NCBI GenBank assembly: GCA_023429825.1
Contig: JAEZDC010000122.1
Span: forward strand, 1-24,668
Source of the DNA: Bacteroidota bacterium
GTDB taxonomy: Bacteria; Bacteroidota; Bacteroidia; Chitinophagales; Chitinophagaceae
Direction: 5' to 3'
Length of the DNA: 24,668 bases
Part shown: positions 8,012 through 13,695 of the stretch, one piece after another
Numbering within the stretch: the stretch's first letter is position 1
Layout of the letters: every line of letters begins with the position of its first letter
Notes under the pieces: generated by a model
Database searches by the model: none
What the model was told of the DNA's origin: nothing
Seen by the model: only the letters and a program-made list of their open reading frames with translations
Position numbers and translations under genes: made by a program

Positions 8012-8529
8012 CAGATCAAAACAACTTCATTACGTTCATCTTTTTCTTTCCAGCGCACCTTTACTTTCTGCGATGCAAAAGTGTCGATCGATCTGCCGCA
8101 ATAATCAGGCTGTATGGGTAGTTCTCTCGCAAATCTCCTGTCAATCAGAACGCATAGCTCCACTTTTGAAGGTCTTCCAAAATCCAGCAAAGCATCTAAT
8201 GCAGCCCTGATGGTTCTGCCGGTGAACAATACGTCATCGATCAGCACTACATTTTTATTCTCGATGCTAAAAGGAATATCTGTTTTATTGGCAACATGCA
8301 ATTCTTTACGGATATCATCCCTATAGAAAGTAATATCGAGTTTACCGTATTCGATATTGCCTTTGCAAAGAAGCCTTAGCTCTTCGACGATCTTATCGCT
8401 CAGAAAAATTCCCCTTGGCTGAAGACCGATCAAGGCAGTATCCTGCAGGTCAAGATGATTCTCGAATATCTGCCTCGCTAATCTTTTTACAGTGAGCCCA
8501 ATTTGTTGTTCTGTGAGAATGGATTTCAA
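8011..8529 (-). CDS. pyrR: PyrR-type phosphoribosyltransferase (uracil PRTase / pyr regulator)
   Basis: A type I phosphoribosyltransferase of the PyrR group, which in Bacillus binds pyr mRNA leaders under UMP control and has weak uracil phosphoribosyltransferase activity. The 172-residue length fits PyrR. Visible: the PRPP-binding loop VVLIDDVLFTGRT (residues 94-106), LQPRG (36-40) and the C-terminal IDRR. In Bacteroidota it is not shown by this sequence to regulate; I see no PyrR-binding leader, and no pyr genes occur here. It lies upstream of and overlaps dapF by one base, so the pair is a translationally coupled operon joining pyrimidine salvage/regulation with cell-wall synthesis. Confidence 0.93.
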   Translation of the reverse strand: MKSILTEQQIGLTVKRLARQIFENHLDLQDTALIGLQPRGIFLSDKIVEELRLLCKGNIEYGKLDITFYRDDIRKELHVANKTDIPFSIENKNVVLIDDVLFTGRTIRAALDALLDFGRPSKVELCVLIDRRFARELPIQPDYCGRSIDTFASQKVKVRWKEKDERNEVVLI

Positions 8530-8580
8530 AGCGGGAAGTTTAAGAGATAAAATTAAACCAGTGCTTTCACTTGCTGAAAA

Positions 8581-8976
8581 CTAATCTGCTTTTGGCTTCA
8601 GCTTCATTTTAGGAAGTAAAGACATGACCAATGTGATAAATGCAAAAGCCACCAACAGGTATATGCTGGTTTTCTTTTCGGGGCACTCACCCATGAAGCA
8701 ATAGGACACTACTATATAGTTCCTGATGCTCCATGCAAAATTGAACACGGTAATAAAAGTATTCAGGCGTTTTGCCCATACCTTTGGAATAAGGAACAAT
8801 ACGATCGCAATACTGCTCATCATCACGTTCATGAGACCGGGCTTGCCGAAGCGTGTTCCTTCCGCCTCTAAACCTGTTACGAGAATGTCTTTACTGGCAA
8901 TATAGCTCCAGGGGAAGAAGCAAAGTGTGATCACTACGATGGCGGCAACAATACCTATCAACTGGGAATATTTCAT
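8581..8976 (-). CDS. Membrane protein of unknown function (four helices)
   Basis: Not recognised beyond its topology. The 131-residue product has four hydrophobic segments (about residues 5-25, 48-64, 72-92 and 103-122) and a lysine-rich C-terminal tail (KMKLKPKAD), probably cytoplasmic. A Cys-containing loop (YCFMGECPEK) lies between helices 3 and 4. It is upstream of pyrR on the same strand with a gap of about 50 bases, so it could be part of the same transcript, though pyrR may have its own promoter in the gap (TAATTTTA at about 8555 is a partial -7 match). The ATG start is followed at once by the first helix. Confidence 0.75.
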   Translation of the reverse strand: MKYSQLIGIVAAIVVITLCFFPWSYIASKDILVTGLEAEGTRFGKPGLMNVMMSSIAIVLFLIPKVWAKRLNTFITVFNFAWSIRNYIVVSYCFMGECPEKKTSIYLLVAFAFITLVMSLLPKMKLKPKAD

Positions 8977-8989
8977 GCGGTAAAATTAT

Positions 8990-9018
8990 AAGACCCCGAA
9001 GGAAATCTCCAGGGTCTT
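8990..9018 (-). terminator. Terminator after tRNA-Cys
   Basis: On the minus strand AAGACCC pairs with GGGTCTT (7 bp, 15-base loop), followed by TATAATTTT. It sits 5 bases after the tRNA 3' end and just before the membrane-protein gene, so it separates the tRNA transcript from that gene. Confidence 0.75.
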
Positions 9019-9022
9019 TATG

Positions 9023-9093
9023 AGGTCCCGAGCGGATTCGAACCGCTGTGGAAGCTTTTGCAGAGCTCTGCCTAGCCACTCGGCCACAGGACC
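9023..9093 (-). tRNA. tRNA-Cys (anticodon GCA)
   Basis: A complete 71-base cloverleaf on the minus strand. The acceptor stem is GGTCCTG/CGGGACC, the D stem GCC/GGC, the anticodon stem GAGCT/AGCTT with loop CTGCAAA (anticodon GCA, reads UGC/UGU), and the T stem AGCGG/CCGCT with loop TTCGAAT. The discriminator base is U73, the main identity element for cysteinyl-tRNA synthetase. CCA is not encoded and must be added after transcription. It has its own promoter and terminator, but between promoter and gene lies a 63-bp duplication. Confidence 0.97.
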
Positions 9094-9162
9094 ATTAATT
9101 ATTTTGGAGTGAAGCTTTCTTCACCCTGCCTATCCGCCTTTGGGCGGACAAGGACCATTAAT
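9088..9162 (-). repeat. 12-bp direct repeat flanking a 51-bp hairpin insert in the tRNA-Cys leader
   Basis: The 12 bases AGGACCATTAAT occur at 9088-9099 (including the first six bases of the tRNA, read on the minus strand) and again at 9151-9162. The 51 bases between them contain two perfect hairpins: GTGAAG/CTTCAC (9109-9124) and TCCGCC/GGCGGA (9133-9148). This is the layout of a small insertion with target-site duplication. Confidence 0.8.
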
Positions 9163-9168
9163 CGGCTG

Positions 9169-9199
9169 CGAAAATAAGTGAAACGTCGTAATATGCAAA
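9169..9199 (-). promoter_or_regulatory. Promoter of tRNA-Cys (TTTG-N19-TATTTTCG)
   Basis: On the minus strand TTTG (9199-9196) is followed after exactly 19 bases by TATTTTCG (9176-9169), one mismatch from the Bacteroidota consensus TTTG-N19-TAnnTTTG. The predicted start is near 9163, about 70 bases before the mature tRNA. Confidence 0.75.
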
Positions 9200-9243
9200 T
9201 GAGTTTTGAATACATTGACTGTCAATCCACGAAAAGACCTTCT

Positions 9244-9485
9244 TCGCACCCGGGTGTATTCTGCCTCGCACCTGGGTTTACTCTCCGCCGGGTCTTGTTT
9301 TGCTATACGCCGGAATAAGGCCGGAATATCTCCCTTTTATCCCCGGAATATGGATAGAGCTGGTATGGAGCATCCCTGCTGCAGCTATGCTGCAACCATG
9401 CCTTAGGTACGGCTAAACCATGACCTTGGTATGAATTGCCTATAGCGTTAGTATGGAGCTTATGTGCCTGTGATAGGCAGTTTAC
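9244..9485. repeat. Degenerate tandem array with 11-bp period (about 22 units)
   Basis: Cutting the sequence every 11 bases from 9244 lines up repeated motifs. TCGCACCCGGG and TCGCACCTGGG stand 22 apart (9244, 9266). CCGGAATA occurs at 9310, 9321 and 9343. From 9354 to 9453 nine of ten consecutive units begin with ATG or ATA, and unit ends mostly alternate between GGT and ACC/CC types, so the fuller period is 22. Eleven is not a multiple of three and both strands have stops between short frames, so it is not coding. It fills most of the gap between tRNA-Cys and the nucleoside phosphorylase. I do not recognise the element. Confidence 0.7.
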
Positions 9486-9572
9486 TATTCTGTACCGAAA
9501 ACATTGTAACTGGTAGGGAATCATCTTATAGCTCTGTGCAATTTCATATTTTCACAGCTATAAAATTTTGCT

Positions 9573-10445
9573 ATGAACAGGATTGCAGAAAGCGAGTTGA
9601 TCATTACCAACAGGGGATCGGTTTATCATATTGACCTCAGGCCGGAAGAATTAGCTGATACCGTGATCACGGTGGGTGATCCTGACAGGGTGAGAGAGGT
9701 GAGTAAACATTTTGATAAAATAGAGGTGCAGCAACAGCACAGGGAGTTCATCGCACATACCGGTTATGTAGGTAAGAAAAGACTGACGGTGATCTCCAGC
9801 GGTATCGGCCCCGATAATATCGATATTGTTTTGAATGAACTGGACGCGGTAGCCAATATTGATTTTGAAACAAGAACCATTAAACCTAACCTGAAATCGC
9901 TAACGATCATTCGAATGGGTACATGTGGTTCGCTGCAGGCAGATGTGCCCGTTGATAGTTTCGTTGCAGGTACACATGGTATTGGTTTCGATAATCTGTT
10001 ACATTATTATCGCCTGGAGAATAACATCGAAGAGTTGGATATACTCCAAAATTTCGTTACACATACGCAGTTGAATTCTGCTGTATCACCTTATATCGCT
10101 TCGTGCAGTGCACATGTGATCAAACATTTTGTTGATGGGTTCCACCAGGGGATCACTGTAACTTGTCCTGGTTTTTATGGACCACAAGGAAGAATCCTTC
10201 GTTTGGGATTAGCCAATCCTTCTTTGATCGATCGCTTAACACATTTCCGTTTCGGTAATCACCGGATCGCCAATTTTGAAATGGAGACTAGTGCAATTTA
10301 TGGATTGGGTAAACTGTTAGGTCACCAGTGCCTGAGTGTAAATGTGATCGTGGCCAACAGGGTAAGAAAAGAATTCAGTAAGGATGGAAAGGCTGCGGTG
10401 GAAGGGTTAATTAAGAAGGGGCTGGAGGTGATTGAGGGGATGTAG
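9573..10445 (+). CDS. Nucleoside phosphorylase (uridine phosphorylase-like)
   Basis: A cytoplasmic PNP/UDP-family enzyme that splits a nucleoside with phosphate into base and ribose-1-phosphate for salvage. The 290-residue protein has the family landmarks: VGDPDRV (phosphate-binding, about 34-40), SSGIGPDNID (about 75-84), IRMGTCGSL (phosphate/ribose site, about 112-120), and a C-terminal NFEMETSAIYGLG (about 231-243) whose Glu-Met-Glu contacts the ribose. The EMET motif and early GDP region are most like uridine phosphorylases, but substrate choice (uridine, inosine or other) is not certain, so no symbol is given. It stands alone, with the 11-bp array upstream and a 7-bp repeat array downstream. 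Confidence 0.9.
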   Translation: MNRIAESELIITNRGSVYHIDLRPEELADTVITVGDPDRVREVSKHFDKIEVQQQHREFIAHTGYVGKKRLTVISSGIGPDNIDIVLNELDAVANIDFETRTIKPNLKSLTIIRMGTCGSLQADVPVDSFVAGTHGIGFDNLLHYYRLENNIEELDILQNFVTHTQLNSAVSPYIASCSAHVIKHFVDGFHQGITVTCPGFYGPQGRILRLGLANPSLIDRLTHFRFGNHRIANFEMETSAIYGLGKLLGHQCLSVNVIVANRVRKEFSKDGKAAVEGLIKKGLEVIEGM

Positions 10446-10459
10446 GGGGTGGGTTTAGC

Positions 10460-10522
10460 TATGAGCGGTCAGTTATCAGCTATCAGCTATCAGCGGTCAG
10501 CTGTCAGCGATCAGCTATCAGG
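10460..10522 (+). repeat. Heptanucleotide tandem repeat, consensus TATCAGC
   Basis: Nine 7-base units from 10460 to 10522: TATGAGC, GGTCAGT, TATCAGC three times, GGTCAGC, TGTCAGC, GATCAGC, TATCAGG. TCAG is kept in eight of nine. It starts 14 bases after the nucleoside phosphorylase stop, in the 137-base gap before the lipoprotein gene. Confidence 0.92.
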
Positions 10523-10582
10523 TTTCATAATTGCTTAACAATAAGGGGTATTATTTCTGCTGCCCGTTGTGAAAAGCTGTTT

Positions 10583-11317
10583 ATGAAATTATTTCTACCC
10601 TTCTGCTTGTTGCTTACCTCATGTTCTACTTACAAGTATGTAACTTTTGAGCACAACGCTGATCCGGATACAGACACTTCCGTTAAGGTACATTTTCGTT
10701 TCACGAATTATGACGAGATGGAGATCACCGTTTCTAATCAGTCACCAAAAGCAGTTTGGGTGGATTGGGAGCGTAGTGGTCTTGTACATGAGAAACAACA
10801 TACATCCTATTATCATAATGCAGGAACGATATCTGCTACTACAACTTCTTCAACCCCGGGAAGAAGAAATGCTACTACCGCCGAGACAAAAGGTGAATTG
10901 GTCTCGGATAAGCCAAAGGAATTTTTGCCTGTACAAACGGAGTTGAAGAAAACGATCAAACTTGGGTTGCCTGCTTATAAAGAGATATTTCATTATCAAC
11001 TGGAGCGGGAAAGAACAGGTAAGAACAACCAACAGCTCAGCTATAAAAGGAAGCAGTTCAGCGAAGCCAACTCACCTTTCCGTTTTTACAGCACGATGAC
11101 GCTCTTCAACGACAAAGAAGAAAATAAAACGATCGCTGTTACTGATAGTTTCTATATATCGGAATTGGGTAAGGCGCCGCAGGGACCTGAGCAGGTGGAG
11201 AAAGTAAAAGGCATTAACCGATATCGTTCTTCGAATAAAGAACTCACGCAGGGTGGTTCGGCTTTATTGATCATTGGATTGCTGGGGGTGGGAGTGATGG
11301 TGGGAGGCATGAATTAA
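10583..11317 (+). CDS. Lipoprotein of unknown function with C-terminal hydrophobic segment
   Basis: Not recognised. The 244-residue product has a lipoprotein signal: hydrophobic residues 3-11 then LTSC with Cys14 as the lipidated residue. The region after it (about 20-60) looks beta-rich. A low-complexity Ser/Thr stretch (about 83-100, ATTTSSTPGR) follows, then a basic, charged middle. The last 20 residues (GSALLIIGLLGVGVMVGG) form a hydrophobic, glycine-rich helix, so the protein may be held in the membrane at both ends. The N-terminal start is supported by the lipobox position. It follows the 7-bp repeat array and precedes a hairpin cluster; no operon partner is evident. Confidence 0.75.
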   Translation: MKLFLPFCLLLTSCSTYKYVTFEHNADPDTDTSVKVHFRFTNYDEMEITVSNQSPKAVWVDWERSGLVHEKQHTSYYHNAGTISATTTSSTPGRRNATTAETKGELVSDKPKEFLPVQTELKKTIKLGLPAYKEIFHYQLERERTGKNNQQLSYKRKQFSEANSPFRFYSTMTLFNDKEENKTIAVTDSFYISELGKAPQGPEQVEKVKGINRYRSSNKELTQGGSALLIIGLLGVGVMVGGMN

Positions 11318-11323
11318 TTTCCT

Positions 11324-11391
11324 TTACTTTTTTGGTGGCCAAAAAGTAATAAAAAAGGCCACAAACGGCGGAGAGAAGAATACCGCTGTTT
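11324..11391. repeat. Cluster of alternative hairpins (possible REP-like element)
   Basis: Starting 7 bases after the lipoprotein stop: TTACTTTTTTGG (11324-11335) pairs with CCAAAAAGTAA (11339-11349) around TGG. GTGGCC (11335-11340) can pair instead with GGCCAC (11357-11362). AAACGGCGG (11363-11371) pairs with CCGCTGTTT (11383-11391) with one G-U pair. The first two folds exclude each other. The first hairpin may double as a terminator, but the palindromic make-up resembles dispersed intergenic repeats. Confidence 0.55.
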
Positions 11392-11608
11392 GATCACGCC
11401 CTGATGTTGCTTTTGTGCTACTGTACATTTAGCAGTGGATATCTATTTAGCTGTTGAATGTTTTTGTGTTTAAAGTTTAAGGGCGTGTGCTGCGGGCTTT
11501 TTCGGAAAGGCTTTGATGGTAGCTGAAAATTACCTGTGGCGGACCGTGTATGGTTAAAATGGTTATAAGAATGGATAGGAGCGTACATTAGCAGCGCTGA
11601 ATAAAGCA
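11392..11608. other. Intergenic, no gene seen
   Basis: Together with the hairpin cluster this forms a 291-base gap. A TACATTTA box (about 11425) is a 7-of-8 match to the -7 consensus, but too far from the next ATG to be convincing. No ORF, tRNA or clear operator is visible. Confidence 0.5.
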
Positions 11609-12091
11609 ATGCACAGTTTCAAATCTACTATAGAGATCATTGGTATCAACCCGTTTGTTTTTGTACCGGGTAGGATTCTGAAAGCGCTTTTTGCAAAGGC
11701 AGGGAAAGACAAAGGGCATATTCCCATCAAAGGAAGCATTAATGGTAAACCGTATACGCAAACGTTGGTGAAGTACAGTGGTGATTGGCGGTTATATATC
11801 AACACTACTATGCTGGAAGATTCGCCGAAACGAATTGGCGAAGTCATTACCATCACGATTGACTATGATCCTGCAGAGCGAATCATTGCACCACATCCAA
11901 AACTCATCAAAGCATTCAAGTCTTCACCTGCCGCTAAGAAAGTATTTGATACGCTTTCCGCTTCACGACAGAAAGAAATTGTGCGCTATATCGCATCGCT
12001 TAAAACAGAGGAGGCGGTAGATAATAATGTGAAAAGGGCGATTGATTTCTTGCTGGGAAAGGAAAGGTTTGTGGGCCGAGATAAGCCTTAG
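11609..12091 (+). CDS. DUF1905 / YdeI (OmdA)-family protein
   Basis: The 160-residue protein has two parts. Residues 1-95 fit DUF1905, a small beta-barrel domain (PFVFVPGRI, then GKPYTQTLVKYSGDWRLYI). Residues 100-155 fit the YdeI/OmpD-associated C-terminal domain (KSSPAAKKVFDTLSASRQKE, then YIASLKTEEAVDNNVKRAIDFL). The combination is common in Bacteroidota; the molecular role is not established, although relatives have been tied to resistance to bacteriocin-like stress. There is no signal peptide, so it is cytoplasmic. It converges with the sugar dehydrogenase across a strong shared terminator and appears monocistronic. The ATG start follows an A-rich leader. Confidence 0.85.
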   Translation: MHSFKSTIEIIGINPFVFVPGRILKALFAKAGKDKGHIPIKGSINGKPYTQTLVKYSGDWRLYINTTMLEDSPKRIGEVITITIDYDPAERIIAPHPKLIKAFKSSPAAKKVFDTLSASRQKEIVRYIASLKTEEAVDNNVKRAIDFLLGKERFVGRDKP

Positions 12092-12096
12092 TGCAT

Positions 12097-12131
12097 AAGA
12101 GTTGCCAATCTTTCAAAGATTGGTAACTCTT
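12097..12131. terminator. Strong bidirectional terminator
   Basis: A 16-bp stem (left arm 12097-12112, right arm 12116-12131, one G-U pair) with a three-base loop lies 5 bases after the DUF1905 stop and 3 before the minus-strand stop. It serves both converging genes. Confidence 0.92.
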
Positions 12132-12134
12132 CAA

Positions 12135-13373
12135 TCATTTCTTCGCGATGCGGTATAATCTACCCGCATCGGTAACTGCATACAAAGCACCGTCTTTCCC
12201 CTGTGTAATATCGCGAAACCGCTGGCGTTCGTTCGCCAGCAACCTCTCTTCACCCGTTACTTTATTGTTCTCTATCCTCAGTCTTGCAATGTGATTACTG
12301 TTCAGTCCACAGATAAATATGTTGTTCTTCCATTCAGCCATGGCATCGCCACTGTAGAACGTCATGCCACTGGGTGACAACACTGGATCCCAGTAATACA
12401 CCGGCTGCTCCATACCTTCTTTCTGCGTTGCGCCTCCGCTGATCTTTTCACCGCCGTACTCAATACCGTAAGTGATGGCCGCCCAGCCATAGTTTCTCCC
12501 GGGTTTTATTAAGTTCAATTCATCACCGCCACGCGGACCCATTTCACTCAGCCAGAGATCACCGGTTACAGGATGTATCGCCAGGCCCTGCGGGTTACGA
12601 TGGCCATAGCTGTATATCTCGGGTCTTGCACCAGCTTCATTGAAAGTAGGATTACCCGGTGCAGGTTGTCCGCCAGTGGTAATGCGCATCACCTTACCCA
12701 AACCCGAACTCAGTTGCTGCGCCTGCGGACGGGTGGCAAGATCTGAACGTTCACCTGTGCTCACGAACAAATGACCATCGCCACCAAAAACAACCCTGCC
12801 ACCATAATGCATGTTGTTACTGTATGCCGGTGTGGCACGATAGATCACCGTGGCATTCTCTATTCGCTTCTCATCGTTAGATAATCTTCCTTTCGCTACA
12901 GCAGTAAGGTTACCCCCACTCACATCTTCTGTAAACGCCCAATACACCATGCGGTTGTTATTGAAAGCAGGATCAAGTGTGAGCCCCAGCAATCCACCCT
13001 GCCCACCTGCATTCACTGTTGGAATACCGGTGATAGGAGCACCCAGTTGCCCGGCGGTGGTAGCAATACGCATCGTTCCGCTTTTTTGGGTTATCAGCAG
13101 CCTGCCGTCGGGGAGGGAAGTGATGCCCCATGGCCTGTCGAGGTTCTCAGTGAGTACAGTGGTTTCGTAAGGTGTGGTGGTAGTGATGCCGCCGATGCGG
13201 GTTTGCCCCTCGAAAGCCGGCTGGTAGTTGGTGTTGGGCTCTCTTTTTTCTACAGGAGGGTTACTACCTGTTGTATCTCGTGGATCTGTAGTGCTGCCAT
13301 TACCATTCTGTGTGCTGTTACAAGCAAAGAATAGGGCAACAAGACCGATGAAGCAGTTTAAGTTTTTGAGCAT
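12135..13373 (-). CDS. PQQ-dependent soluble aldose sugar dehydrogenase-type lipoprotein
   Basis: A six-bladed beta-propeller oxidoreductase of the GSDH/YliI family that oxidises aldose sugars with PQQ outside the cytoplasm. Start set at the ATG at 13373, because MLKNLNCFIGLVALFFAC is a lipoprotein signal (Cys18; the lipobox is loose, with Phe at -3). An in-frame extension upstream to 13622 is cysteine- and proline-rich and unlikely. The 412-residue product has a low-complexity Asn/Thr/Pro linker, then GITSLPDGRLLITQKSG, GGQGGLLGLTLDP, NMHYGGRVVFGGDG (its His matches the catalytic base of soluble glucose dehydrogenase), YGHRNPQGLA and GPRGGDELNLI. No PQQ synthesis genes lie in the window, so the cofactor may be scavenged or made elsewhere. 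Confidence 0.9.
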   Translation of the reverse strand: MLKNLNCFIGLVALFFACNSTQNGNGSTTDPRDTTGSNPPVEKREPNTNYQPAFEGQTRIGGITTTTPYETTVLTENLDRPWGITSLPDGRLLITQKSGTMRIATTAGQLGAPITGIPTVNAGGQGGLLGLTLDPAFNNNRMVYWAFTEDVSGGNLTAVAKGRLSNDEKRIENATVIYRATPAYSNNMHYGGRVVFGGDGHLFVSTGERSDLATRPQAQQLSSGLGKVMRITTGGQPAPGNPTFNEAGARPEIYSYGHRNPQGLAIHPVTGDLWLSEMGPRGGDELNLIKPGRNYGWAAITYGIEYGGEKISGGATQKEGMEQPVYYWDPVLSPSGMTFYSGDAMAEWKNNIFICGLNSNHIARLRIENNKVTGEERLLANERQRFRDITQGKDGALYAVTDAGRLYRIAKK

Positions 13374-13695
13374 GGTGAGAAGGTTTGGGAGAGAGGGTAG
13401 CAAGAATTGTTCCTTAGAAAGGTTTAGGTGGTGGAAGTAAGGGAATAAACAAACGAAGTAATAAAATAACGCAGGGTGCTGCTGCGCACAAAAGCTAAGA
13501 GGAGAGACCCTGCTACGACAAAGAAGTAAAAGTTTTATGGAATTAGAGGATATTGATTTCACTGGTCGGTTATGAAACCACAATGTCCTTTGGCTGGCGC
13601 ACAAGGCTGGGAAAAGAGACATTGCGGAGAAGTAAGGTTTTATGACTATGTATTCGCAAATGTTTATTGTATCTTGATAATCTCAACTGATTACT
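13374..13695. other. Divergent intergenic region with two inverted repeats
   Basis: The 322-base gap between divergent genes holds no supported ORF. GCAGGGT (13471-13477) pairs with ACCCTGC (13507-13513) around a loop containing GCTGCTGCGC. CAATGTC (13581-13587) pairs with GACATTG (13618-13624), extendable by CTTT/AAAG. Both genes must have promoters here, but I saw no full -33/-7 pair; TATCTTGA at 13670 is a weak -7 candidate for the CHAT gene. Confidence 0.45.

Noticed and set aside
9244..9485. CRISPR array
   Set aside because: The repeat unit is 11 bp, degenerate and without spacers, and no cas genes lie nearby.
9206..9524. Short frames of 66 residues (+) and 73 residues (-) in the tRNA-Cys to nucleoside phosphorylase gap
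   Set aside because: They run across the 11-bp periodic array, overlap each other on opposite strands, and show no domain or signal peptide; low-complexity residue make-up.
11324..11391. Insertion sequence or transposon end
   Set aside because: No transposase gene nor matching inverted repeat at a distance; only local hairpins.
13374..13622. N-terminal extension of the sugar dehydrogenase frame
   Set aside because: The extension is rich in Cys, Ser and Leu without a signal peptide at its start, whereas a lipoprotein signal begins exactly at the ATG at 13373.
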